Assembly (NCBI GenBank): GCA_963682055.1
Contig: OY821742.1
Location: 7,153,816 to 7,217,815 of the forward strand
Source of the DNA: Primula veris
Lineage: Eukaryota > Streptophyta > Magnoliopsida > Ericales > Primulaceae
Direction of reading: 5' to 3'
DNA length: 64,000 nucleotides
How positions within the stretch are numbered: position 1 is the first letter of the stretch; every line of letters starts with the position of its first letter. The position numbers and the translations under genes are program-made. This document shows, piece by piece, positions 1-11,170 of the stretch. The notes below the pieces were generated by a model, which searched no databases, was not told the DNA's origin, and saw only the letters and a program-made list of their open reading frames with translations.

Positions 1-179
1 ATGAACAAAAAATTCTATAACAATCTTATAAATTCTCATATCATCACAATGTTCATATAGCACCAACTGCAGAATTTACATATGGTAAAGTTCTCCTTTT
101 TCACACTTCCTGTTTTTTATGGAAAATATTTGTTTCCTCACATTGTCAAAGCAATTTCATCAAGTCTGTGTCTCTCAAG

Positions 180-1259
180 TTGTAAATTAATTTAATAAAG
201 TATAAATTAACAAAACATACTATTTTTTAAACTAAATTAACAAAAACATATCCAAAAATTTTTCATTATCAAAAACATACCAAACAAATTTAATATGATT
301 TATTCTCTTCTTTCTCTCTCTCTCATCTTACTCTCTTTCTCTCCTTCATTCTTCTCTCTCCTCCATTCTTCTCTCTCTCACCAATTATTCTCTATATCTC
401 TCTATGATATTATCCTTTCTCTTCTCCATTCTTTTCTGTATCTTTCTTTCATATCCCACTCTATCTCTCTCCATTATTCTACTACGAAAACCCGTCACTG
501 ACTACCGAATATCATCTAAATTATATAAACATCCATATACATATAAATGCAGATATATGCATACGTAATACACAAATATTATATTGGTTGATACCTCGTA
601 ATATATGAAAAATATATGAAATTGGTGATATTTTTTTCTATTTATTGAGATTTGAGACTATTGTAAACTTTGTGAATTTTAAGTTGAAATAATAAAATAC
701 ATATATACAGTATTGAGAGAAATTCATATGTAGGGTATGAAATTTTAAAATTAGAGTATAAAGTTTTGAAATTAGGGTATGAAATTTTAAAATTAGTGTA
801 TGAAGTTTTGAAATTATGATATGAAATTTTGAAATTAGGGTATGAAATTTTGAAATTAAGGTATGAACTATTTTTTAGATATTTGATTGTGATTCAGAAT
901 ATTTAGGGTATGAAAATTTAAAATTATGTTATAATGTTTTATAATTAGCATATGAATATTTTGTTTGTTTTTAGTCATTTTTAGAAAGAGAGATGTGTGA
1001 TTAGCACGTGTTAGAAATATGTGTAATTATCGTGTGTTAAAGAGAGAGAGGTGCGATTACAGAGAGAGGGAGTTGCGGTGAGAGAGAGAGGGGTTAGATT
1101 AGAAAAAGATGTTAGATTATGGTTTGATTAGAATTACAGAAATAATAAGTATATATAGGTATGTTTTTGATAATTTAAATTATTATGGTATGTTTTTGTT
1201 AATATAATAGGGTTATGGTATGTTTTTATTAATTGTTCGTTTAATAAACTTGTAAATTA
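180..1259. mobile_element. Non-autonomous Mutator-like element
   Basis: The 10-bp direct repeat ttgtaaatta occurs at 180-189 and 1250-1259, fitting a 9-10 bp target duplication. Inside it, about 100 bp at each end are imperfect inverted repeats built from copies of a unit close to attaacaaaaacatacc. The interior has a CT-rich tract (303-480), a tandem repeat (733-870) and GA-rich tracts (1040-1100), with no coding capacity. Long terminal inverted repeats with a 9-bp duplication suggest a Mutator-like derivative. The assignment rests on structure alone. Confidence 0.6.
733..870. repeat. 22-bp AT-rich tandem repeat
   Basis: About six degenerate copies of a 22-bp unit close to gggtatgaaattttgaaat run head to tail inside the Mutator-like element. 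No coding frame or known motif is seen. Confidence 0.75.
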
Positions 1260-1704
1260 CAAGAATGATATTAATTGTTGTGGTCCTATGGTTAAACTTA
1301 ATTAGGAAAGCGGGGAGAGGGAATAGTTGGGAAAGGAGTAAAATGAGTAGATTAGTAGAAAACAGTTGCGGTTTTTTTTTTCTAGAAAAGTGTTTTATGA
1401 GCAAGTAATCAAGATAAAAAAAACGTGTTTGACTAATGATTGTTGGAAAAAAAATAACACAGTAATCCTGATGACTATATTATCATACGTCGAACTCTTA
1501 GAGTAATTATTGTGAAATTTCAAAAAAAATCTGTCAAGTCCATCTCCTAATTAAGACACAAAGTCCCTTAAACAAATCTTCAAGAATTTAGAACGAAAAG
1601 TAATTTTGCTAAGGTTTCTGTCTGTTTGAAAGTTCTGCCAGCTCTTAAAGCACTTGATATAATACAAGTCCAACCTAAATAGTACAAATAAAATCATAAA
1701 AACA
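1260..1704. other. Intergenic, 3' flank of the DHHC gene
   Basis: AT-rich sequence between the Mutator-like element and the stop codon of the minus-strand DHHC gene. Part of it is presumably the 3' UTR. No other feature was seen. Confidence 0.4.
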
Positions 1705-4021
1705 CTAATTGTGGCAGCTTTCGAGCTCATCCGGCATAATTTCTTCGCGAAAATCGATTCGAGAAGGTGGCAATGAGGAAAACAATGCCTCCTTTACATT
1801 ACTCAGAATCCCTTTGTCGTAAGGATTTGGAGAACCCGCATAGCATTTCCGGAAATTCTCATAAAAGGTCTGCTCCAAAAACAAAGAAAAGTGTTAATTT
1901 AGAATTGTAAAGGATACACGTATTTATAACTATTTATAAACAATTGTCAAATATGTACATTGACTCAAGATTAGAGTCTCTAAATATCATTCTTTTAACA
2001 AACTTGAGATAGACTTGGTTATCTATTAGATGCTGTTTGGGAGAAATTTCCAGGAGAAGACCTAATTTTGTTTGCAGAAAAGCTAAACTGCTGAAGTAAC
2101 TTTTCCTCAAGAAAATTACGCCACTGTGCTTACACGACTAACTTGACTTATACATATTTGCATCCAGCATAACAGGATTAGTAAAATCACACTTATTAGA
2201 TTAGAGGAAGATTAACGGCAACTTTTTTGCGCCTGAACTAGTCAGTTGTTCATCCTAGGAGTTTCTTTCTGAAGCGTTTTTCCAAATGTCACAAACTGTT
2301 TACTCGCAGAAATAGAGTAATTCTTGAATCTTAATTGCTCTAGTCTATTCAGGTCGATTGTCACGGATACTAATATAGTCTGGCGGTGCTTTCGTTACAC
2401 TTACTCAAAACACATTTAAGGAACACTAAATACCCCAGTATGCTTAACTTAGTCTCGGATACAAATATTAGACATATACAAGTATGAGTGTAAACATATG
2501 ATCTGATGAAATAAAATGTGAATACTGACCTGGTTGATCGCGATCAAATACATATGATATGAAGCAAGGCAACCCATTAACCATATAGCCCCGAAACTAA
2601 ACAACGCCAAACCCACTGTTTCAGGAGAAATTCTCAGCAACTTAAGAAACTCGGTCCCGTCCTTGAAAATTATCTCATGGATCCTCCAAAAGCAGTACGT
2701 GAAAATGTAAAAAAAGAACACGAAACCCAGGACTAAAAATGACAAGTAAAACCGATAGTTTCTCTGCACTCAAACAAACAAAAGTTAAGGTTAGAATAAA
2801 TACTTTATGTATGACCATTTATAAGGTTAAGATTAAAAACTCGGGAGAAATGTGTATTTATAAATACCAATCCAATACATTGACCAATCCAAGGGCAATG
2901 ATGATCAAATCTTTCGACACAATTGTCACATATAGCGCAGTGGCAAGACCTTGGTGGTCTAAAAATCTTGCAGATGCGGCAATACTTCGATTTTACCTGG
3001 ATACCATTTACATTTATCACTGTAATTGTTGGACTTTTGCCTATTCCAACTTTTTTAACTGTATGTTGGCCATTTCTAGGAATAATTCCTGGATCAATCG
3101 TACCAACTAATATCAAATTCCCAAGAACCTGCAATACCAACAAGACATCAAATTATTAATCCAATGATACAAAAATATTGTGCTGGTTATTTCATGGAAA
3201 AATATCATAACTTTCATTATATTGTGACAGTATTAAATTTTCTAATTAAAACAAATGGAAGACTATAAACAGCATTTTCTTTAATTCAACTGTAAATTTA
3301 AAAATAGAAAGGATTAATTTATTTTTTTGCGTTATGTATTGCCAAAGGAAAATGCCAACAAGTAACCTGGAATTCTAAATTTATATACATGTGATCTCCC
3401 CAGATTTCTACGAATAACAGTTATCTTCTCATCTCCTATGATAATTTCATTTTAATACTAGGATAAAAGTGAACATTGAAGGTATTTGATTCTGTAAAAA
3501 ATATTAACCAGAGTATGACTCACTACTAAACTGAAAATCGAAGAAACGATGATCATATGACTGGAGTGCTTTGGAACGTCATGTGCAACATACACACTAA
3601 AAATCCAACACGAAAGCCCAATCGAAACAGCAGTCAATAACAACCCCCTCGGATCAGGCCCGCATACGAATCGCCCCCTAAAGAAGAACACCTGCAATAA
3701 TTTTTTCAAAAAAAATATCACAAAGTTTATAATTTTGCATTAAACTTAAAATAGATCCCTTTAAAACTAGTAGTTAATTACGTTATTTCCGGGCCAGACT
3801 TGATAAGCTTTGGTCTTTTTGTCGCCACTATCAGAGAAAATCTTTTTCCGTTGTTCAAGAACGAAATTTTTAACCCTTTCCCAAAAAGAAACGAATATGT
3901 TAATTTTCTTTTCTACTTCGGCATTGGCCGATAACTCCATAGATTTGAACTCCAGTGGGTCCGAGAGGGTTATTGCTTCCATCTCGTCTACAGTGATCTC
4001 ATTTTCCTTTTTTCCAGACAT
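1705..4021 (-). CDS. DHHC-type protein S-acyltransferase, five exons
   Basis: Predicted palmitoyltransferase that adds a fatty acyl group to cysteines of target proteins at endomembranes. Exons on the minus strand are 4021-3782, 3691-3524, 3128-2868, 2763-2530 and 1869-1705. All introns have GT..AG borders and are phase 0, giving 355 residues without a stop. The N-terminal ~80 residues are soluble and acidic and end in the WPGNN motif of plant PATs. Membrane segments follow, then a DPG motif (residues 148-150), a cysteine-rich domain with Cys/His pairs, and DHHC at 211-214 followed by CPW. Two further membrane segments come next, then the C-terminal NQTFYENF stretch in the place of the TTxE motif (second Thr replaced by Phe). 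The start is the first ATG of the open frame. It is slightly shorter than typical plant PATs (about 400 residues) but all family landmarks are present. It matches no specific Arabidopsis PAT closely enough for me to name it. Confidence 0.9.
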
Positions 4022-4320
4022 ATTTATGATACTCTAATTTGCTTTGTTTTTTGTAAAATTAAGAAACTTGAAATGAAATACCTATAAACTTTTTAAAAAA
4101 CTAATTGGCGGTTTATTCTGTTCCTGCCGTTTAGATTTGTTATCACCAAAGGCCTAAATTGTTTGCAACTGTATCTCATTTGGGCTTAAATGTATTGGCT
4201 TTTCCTAAAATGACATATATTTACCAAATTTTACTTTCCTCTTCAATTTATTTTTAAGTATCAATTCGGTACCTTATTTTCTGCATTTCACATTGATATT
4301 TTGTTCTTTTCTACTTTGGT

Positions 4321-4640
4321 AATACGTGACTGACCCCATAATTTGTTAACTTTGTAACTGTACCATATTTCTCAAATGTAAAATGCAATTATTCCCTATG
4401 TTCTATGAGTTTTTTTTTTAGAAAATAACCCCTTATACTTTCATAATACGTGACTGACCCCATAATTTGTTAACTTTGCAAATAACCACCAGGCCCAATT
4501 TTGAACTTCATTATAGTACTTCTTTTTCTAAAGGATTTGAGTGTGGGGATTTTTCAAATGTACATCCTTTTGTGTTTCTTCTTCTAAAGGATTTGGCTGT
4601 GGGGATTTCAAATGCATATCCTTTTATGTTTCTTTTTGTA
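4321..4640. repeat. Short direct repeats upstream of the DHHC gene
   Basis: A 34-bp sequence beginning aatacgtgactgacccc occurs at 4321-4354 and again at 4446-4479. An imperfect ~53-bp unit containing aaaggatttg and tgtggggattt is repeated in tandem at about 4525-4636. The function is unknown. The rest of 4022-4690 shows nothing recognisable. Confidence 0.7.
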
Positions 4641-4693
4641 TTTCAAACTCTTATACTATATATGATCAACTTATCGCGAGTCATATACACCTA

Positions 4694-4964
4694 AGACTCG
4701 TTTGGTTGCATGATTAGTAATCTCAAGACTATGACTACAAATGTGATTAAACTTGACAGTTCAAATAATCCTTCACTTTTAATCATGTGATAACTAATAC
4801 CACAACCCCCATGCTATTACAAATACACCACTTTAGGGTCATTTGAAGTCCGAAGTGAAAAAATAGTCCGAACCCAAAATATGTTATCAAACACAGAATT
4901 TGTGAGGTTCACATAATCTATAATCCTATGCCACTTTATAATACTTCTACCAAACAAGGCTCTA
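4694..4964. mobile_element. MITE with GTTTGGT-type termini (Harbinger-like)
   Basis: The ends agactcgtttggttg and ccaaacaaggctct form imperfect inverted repeats flanked by the trinucleotide cta on both sides. A 3-bp duplication with such termini fits PIF/Harbinger MITEs. A related element with similar termini is at about 11541-11812. Confidence 0.5.
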
Positions 4965-5089
4965 GCCTTAACATCTAGGATTGGTCACTCATACGTATTA
5001 AATGCATTAGTTGAAAAATAGGTTATTTACACCCAGAGCGGACACTAAGGGAGGACAACATTCCACGTGGAATGAATTTCCTCGCATTG

Positions 5090-5631
5090 GTTTGCTATCG
5101 AAATTTTTAACTACATACCGATAACGTACAAAACTAGTTTGGTTTGAGAATTTTTATACCATTACCGAACCAAAAAATTCGGTATACCGAACTTTCGTTA
5201 TACCAAACTATTCGGTTGGTTCGGTTCGGTTCGGTTTCAGTTTTATACCAAATTTTAGAGTTTATAAGTGATGATAGAAAAATAGTGCGCTTTGAAAAAA
5301 AAAATAGTATAACGTTTTAAAAATAGTAGATTAAAAATATATATTTATTTATATTATTGTTGCCTTTATTGTTTTTTTGCATAAAAGAGTAAACACTAGT
5401 AGACATTTCTAATAAAATTTATAAATAAATAAAAATATTATAAGTATTTACTGAGAAACTAATATAAGTATATTATAACAACGTTAATAATTAAGTGTAT
5501 ATAAGTGTTTTATTTTATTTGTCTATATAATATATTTTAATATTTCGGTTTGAATCGGTACCATACCGAACTTACCAAACGAATACCGAAACCAAACAGT
5601 TGGTACAAGTCGGTAGAAAATGCCACCCCTA
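5090..5631. mobile_element. Degraded hAT-like element rich in CCGAA/TTCGG
   Basis: The right end, tgccacccctaa at 5621-5632, resembles the TAGGGGTGGCA terminus of plant hAT elements. The interior is rich in ttcggt/accgaa motifs. A matching left terminus was not found, so the element is truncated or too diverged. No coding sequence is seen in 4965-6590. Confidence 0.35.
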
Positions 5632-6335
5632 ATCCCACCCAGGCAAAAAACATAGACAATTTTTTTATACTAACTATTTATACTTTTTTATGTTTCTCAA
5701 TTTTAGGCAAAAATCATATTTTTTGAAATAGGTAACCTAACTCATGTTAAGAAGATTCATTTTTTTATAAGAAATTAAGACGATTTACTTACTAAATTAA
5801 GCTAAGGAAGCGATAAATTATTTAGGTACGTCTCAAAATATATCAATATCAATTATTTAGGAGCAAATGAAATATACTAGAATCGCATAAGCTTTCGTCT
5901 AGAAAACTAGAAAGAAGGGACTTAATAAATACACCATCTTTTTTAGACATCAGACTAATAAATGTTACTAAGTACAATTTAAACTTTGAATATTGAAGAG
6001 AGGATTTGTAGGGTGCCCATTTTGTCTAGTCAAATTATTAGACACGATACTGATACGTTAATTCAACACCGTTTGATTAGAGTTTTTAATTAGATAGTTA
6101 CTTCTTTATATCTAATTTTCTTTTTCTTTTGTAATTATCTGAAACACAAATTTAATTTGGTAGATTAAAAAAAAAATTAGAACTCAATAAAAAAACTAAA
6201 TAAAAATATATAACCTTATTTGAGAGTTTGAGACTACTAAAACTTAAATATTAGTTAAAATAATTAAAAAAAAAATATTGTTTTTAATAGATTTTATCAT
6301 GACTGAACATTATCATGTATAACACTATGACCGAA

Positions 6336-6374
6336 CAAAACAAAACAAAACAAAACAAAACAAAACAAAACAAA
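6336..6374. repeat. (caaaa)n microsatellite
   Basis: About eight consecutive caaaa pentanucleotides in otherwise AT-rich intergenic DNA. Confidence 0.85.
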
Positions 6375-6589
6375 CATAACAAAAGCACGAAATTGTATTA
6401 ACTCTAGGAACCACTAATGTAAATAATTTTATTATGTGACTGAACATTATATTTTTCTCATATAACGCCGTAACTTTGTATTAAATTCAGGAACCACTTG
6501 TGTAAATACAAATTACTTGGGGCTTACTCCTACAATCCATATCCAAATAAAAACATGCCTTACTTATCACCCGCGTATATAATAAATGT

Positions 6590-6945
6590 GGAGCATTTAT
6601 CAATATATCACGTCAACTTATAAATCAACTTCTAACATTTTTTTTTTTTATATAAAAACGCTCAAATTTGGTTAATGCAAATCTTCACAGTTTCACGACG
6701 GCAATATAAATATGCGGCTTGTTTTTTTTTTTCCGGAGATGTATAATGACATGTTTTAAATTTTAACATAATTTTCAAAACATGTCATTATACATCTTCG
6801 AAAAAAAAAATAATACACATATTTGTGTTGACGTCGTGAAATCGTCGAGATTTGCATTAGGCAAATCTTGATTTGAAACGTTTTTGTAAAAAAATATCCA
6901 AGTTAATGTATAAGTTATGTTATGTAACCTCTCTCGTGATAAATA
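6590..6945. mobile_element. Palindromic MITE, copy 1
   Basis: A long imperfect palindrome centred near 6767. Both arms contain aaacgct/tttgg, gcaaatct, the gtttcacgacg/cgtcgtgaaa pair and atgtataatgacatgttt. The same palindrome recurs at 36942-37282, where the borders are clear. The borders here are approximate and no target duplication was resolved. Confidence 0.65.
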
Positions 6946-7135
6946 TCCTATAAATAAATACATACTTACACACATATACATGCATATTATATTTATATCT
7001 ATAATCTCATAAACCCTAACCCTATTTTAAATATAAGATGTCTACGTGTTTGATGAACCCTCGACTTATCTTGATACTATTAAGCAGAGGCTTAAAGCTG
7101 CTAAAGTAATCAGATCTCTATTGACACCCGATGGG

Positions 7136-7268
7136 TAGGGCTGGCCGAAAAACCGGACCGATAGCCGAACCAAAAAGCCGAAAAAGACCGAAAAATAACC
7201 GAACCGAAAAATATGCTCGGTTTCAGTTTTATTAAAAACCGAACCGAACCAGACCGAACACAGCCCTA
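7136..7268. mobile_element. 133-bp hAT MITE
   Basis: It starts tagggctgg and ends cagcccta. It is flanked by the 8-bp imperfect duplication ccgatggg (7128-7135) / ccgacagg (7269-7276). The interior is rich in accgaaaa. It lies at the end of the first ABCE-like exon and disrupts it. It is structurally akin to the element at 18175-18485. Confidence 0.75.
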
Positions 7269-8775
7269 CCGACAGGTTTATCTTGGCTGTCTATCGTAAT
7301 AAGAAAAAAAGCTCCAGGGTTGTTTCTTTTTGAAGTACTACGTGATGCTTTTATACAAAAAGATAGATTGATGTTCATATGCAAGCTTGTTAGTTTTTTC
7401 AGCATGTCTTATTGCCTTTTCCATAAAATGTACTGTAGAAGTTTCGGGAGAAAATTAGAGATAAGGAAAGAGAAGCAAGCTCTTCGTATCTTTTAGTAGT
7501 TAGTACACAGTCCTATCAAGTCTCACTATGTAGGTTGTTATATAATCTTAGACAAAATCGAAAATTTGGTACACCAAGTTATAAATAAATCAGGACCTTA
7601 TTACAAGTCTGAACAAAATCAAAACCATTGGTTACCAACCTATCAAAAGTCACCATTTTGATGCCGTTATACCGACTGTTATTTGTTTAGATTGGTTGTT
7701 GGTACAGAAGTGTGATCAAAGAGAGTACATAGGTTGGCGTCGTGAAGTACTTGATTTATGTAAAATATACAGTGCTGTATTAATTGTGAACTTTAATTAG
7801 TAGCATGTTGTACTTTATTTTCAAAACTATAGGTTGGTACACAAACAGCGGTATTTTTCCTCTCATTTTGCTTCTATATTGAGCTTTATTCAGCTCAACT
7901 AGAAACTAAACCTTGTCCAACAATATCGACTTCGATTTTAAAATACAATCTAATCTTTTGCACTTTAATTCAAGTTATATAATTGTCGTGGAGCATGATC
8001 TGAGCGTCCTTGATTACTTGTCGGGCTTTGTGTGCTGTTTATATGGGAATTATGGAGCATATGTTGTTGTTACACTTCCCTTTTCTGTGAGAGAAGGAAT
8101 TAATGTATTTTTGGACGGATTCATCCCCATCGAAAATCTCCGTTTCCGTGATGAATCACTTACTTTCAAGGTATATTTAGAAAATTTGTTGTTGGCATTC
8201 TGTAGATCCTTGATAATACTGGAAAAATTCTGGTCCTCAATTAGATGATACTTTTGGTTGGTTCTTTACTCCGGACTTGGGGCAATCTACTAAATAAAAA
8301 GTTTGCTCAATTATATGCTAATACATTTTTAAATTCTTTCAACTCGATTATGAGATAATTATAGGAAATTAATCAATTGTCCTTGTTCTTAAAATTAATA
8401 TGATGCTGATCTATCTATGAGACTACGACTTCCTTTAAAACATAATAAGAAAGAAATACTGACGTGGCTTTCTCGTGCTGCACAAAAAGCACACACAATC
8501 ATTCAACGTCGTCACGTAAACATTGTTTCTTTGATGATCATCTTTTCTAGGAGATTAGATATATCAAAAAAAATTTTTGTTAATAATCATCTTTTCTACA
8601 AAATAAGATGTATCTAAAGACCATTAGGCCTTATTTGATGTCATCATTACTACAGCTAACAATTCCATTTGATTTTAAGGTGCTTATGGTTATATTTGTT
8701 GTACTGCTCAATAGTTTGAGCATTTTATCCCCTGTTGTTAATTTCTTTGTACTGTAAATATGAGAATATATGTTG

Positions 8776-9236
8776 CACGGATACGAGTATCTTATCTGAT
8801 ACGATACGTGTATGCGGATACTATATTTTGGAAAATTGAGGATACGATACGGCTATGATACGTCAATCATTAAAATATCTATCTATCTATATATATATAT
8901 ATATATTATGTATAATAAAAGGTAGCTGTGGAGGAATAGCAGGAGAAAGTTGATCGTGGGAGAATAAACTGATCTCGCTATATTAATGTGTATCTTTATT
9001 TTGTGTGAAGATAGAAAAAGTAGTCTGTAAAAGATGGAGTACCTTTTATCTCTTTATTACATGTTTGACCCTTAAATATTTTAACTTTTTATTTTTCCTC
9101 AATTTTTTTAAACAATATCATTTTTACCCCGCCGTATCTAAAGCGTATCCTAGCCGTATCCAGATTGGTCAAATCTCAAAATAGTCAACGATACTAATCA
9201 CGTATCAGTATCCCTGTATCGGGGGAATATCCGAAT
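8776..9236. repeat. Inverted gatacg-rich insertion in an ABCE intron
   Basis: Sequence near 8776 (cggatacgagtatc) is roughly the inverse of sequence near 9200-9233 (gtatcagtatccctgtatcg). This suggests a MITE-like insertion inside the intron, with an (at)n run near 8890. No clean target duplication was seen. Confidence 0.35.
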
Positions 9237-11170
9237 TCTATACTCCAAAGAAAAAATCAAAGTGCGCGTGCTATATGAGAAGCTGTTGTGTGTATGATTT
9301 ATTGGTTTATTACGTCATTTTTTTTCATTGAGTTTTGCTTAATAATTTAAAATTGTGGTAAAAAATCTTCATTTTTCTAAATTACTTTAGTATATGTTAA
9401 TTTATCGATAATCTACTGTTAACTGAATAAGATTTTTTTGTCCTGATGAAATTAATAAATTTATCCTAGGTTTTACTGTAGTTTATCAACTTTATTTTTA
9501 ATGGTGTTTTTGTTACCCGTAGATTGCTGAGACCGCACAGGAATGTGCCATGGGAGCTGAACCATTGTATGCACGTTACAAGTATCCAACGATGTCTAAA
9601 AGGCAAGGGAATTTCTACCTTCGTGTGGTTGAAGGAGAATTCACCGATTCTCAAATTGTAGTACTGCTTGGCGAGAATGGTACAGGAAAAACTACCTTCA
9701 TCCGCATGCTGGTAAACATTCTTAGCTTGTTGAATCAGATATTTGTATGCAGTTTAATGTTTCCTTTTTTAAAATTATGTATTTTACTTTAATAGTTGTG
9801 ATATTGGATATCAAACCAAGAGAAACCTGCAACAGAATATCGAAATTCACTTTTGATAGAAAAAGAAAATTAACCTTCACTGAAGAAGGAATCCGTTCGT
9901 ACCAACCCCAAATAAAAGAGGAGCATCAAACTGTACAGAGTGTTTCATACCCAAACTCAGTTTTAATTACAGCTATTTATGTATATCCTATATTACTTGT
10001 TTTTTCAGCCGTTTATCTAATTGTGTGGATCGTTATCAGTAGCCGCTGTTTTGACAATCGCAGGCTGGTTTATTGAAACCTGATAGAGTAGAAGGTTCTG
10101 ACGTGGATTTGCCTATGTTTAAAATCTCTTATAAGCCCCAGAAGATCGAATCTAATGTTGGAAACAAACTGCATGAAAAAATTTATGTTTTTAAAACAGA
10201 TAGTCAGTTTGAGTCAGATGTGATGAAGCCACTTAAGATTGAGCAATTAATGAATCAAGATTTGGAGAATCTTTCTGGCAGGGAGGAGCAAAGAGTTGCA
10301 TATGCCTTGGAGAGGTGAATTTTTAATTTATAATATATTTTACATGGATTCTTCGTTGAAATATATCGGTATTTGAATTTTGACAGTAAGATACCGAGTA
10401 CTAGCCCAATGAGTATGATCTAGTTGCTTCCACCCTCCCATTCCTTGTCGAGTCTCATTTAGTTTGCCTATGGTGTGACTGTATATCTACGATATTTTGT
10501 AAGGATATACATGTAGTTTTTGATAGGTGATTAATGACCGAATTAGTTTATAATTAATAGTTTCCGATGATGTCTAATCAGTGATGATTTTGTATGGTAT
10601 AGTTGCCACATTTTTTTGGGAACTTTAAACGAGCATAAATAAACTGTATAAATGTAAATTCTTCGTTATTTGACATAGATTATCGCTTTTGATTGCAGCC
10701 TGCAGATATTTATCTGATAGACGAACCAAGTGCATCTCTTGACTCTGAACAGTGTATCATAGCCTCAAAAGCTATCAAAAGATTTATTCTTCATGCTAAG
10801 AAGACAGCGTTTGTGGTGGAACATGACTTAATTATGGCCAATTATTTAGCAGATAAGGTCATTGTATTTGAGGGGACCTCATCGGTAAATTGTTGTGCCA
10901 ATGTACCCCAATCGTCTTCTGCAGGGATGGATTTATTCTTATCGGTGCGTTTCGGAAGTCACTATTTTCGTCTCTCTTTTTCATGTTAAATCTGTTTTCT
11001 GTCTTATCAGTATGATCTTTTATTATATTAATTTTCTTGTTCCTTTTACATAGCATATGGGCGTAACGGTTAGGCGGGATCCAGCAAATCATCGTTTAAA
11101 GTTCAACAAACCGGATTCTACCAAGGACACTCAGCAAAAAGCTAGTGGTTCTTATTACCAAAGATCCTAA

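Larger units (their letters stand above)
7037..11170 (+). pseudogene. Truncated ABCE/RLI (RNase L inhibitor)-like pseudogene
   Basis: Segments match the soluble ABCE ATPase that splits ribosomes during recycling. They are 7037-7127 (DEPSTYLD, end of NBD1 Walker B/D-loop), about 7945-8170 ([11 protein letters not shown] and the hinge), 9523-9711 (Walker [10 protein letters not shown] of NBD2), 10064-10314 (linker and signature region), 10699-10944 ([14 protein letters not shown] and the H-loop VVEHD) and 11054-11170 (C-terminus and stop). The N-terminal ferredoxin-like domain and most of NBD1 are absent. The NBD2 signature reads LSGREEQR where the family has LSGGELQR. The 10064-10314 segment appears to have lost about 7 nt before its GT donor, which breaks the frame into the next exon. 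A hAT MITE sits against the first segment. The gene is therefore most likely non-functional. Confidence 0.85.

Noticed and set aside
295..501. 68-residue open frame
   Set aside because: Low-complexity CT-rich sequence inside a Mutator-like element; no homology signal.
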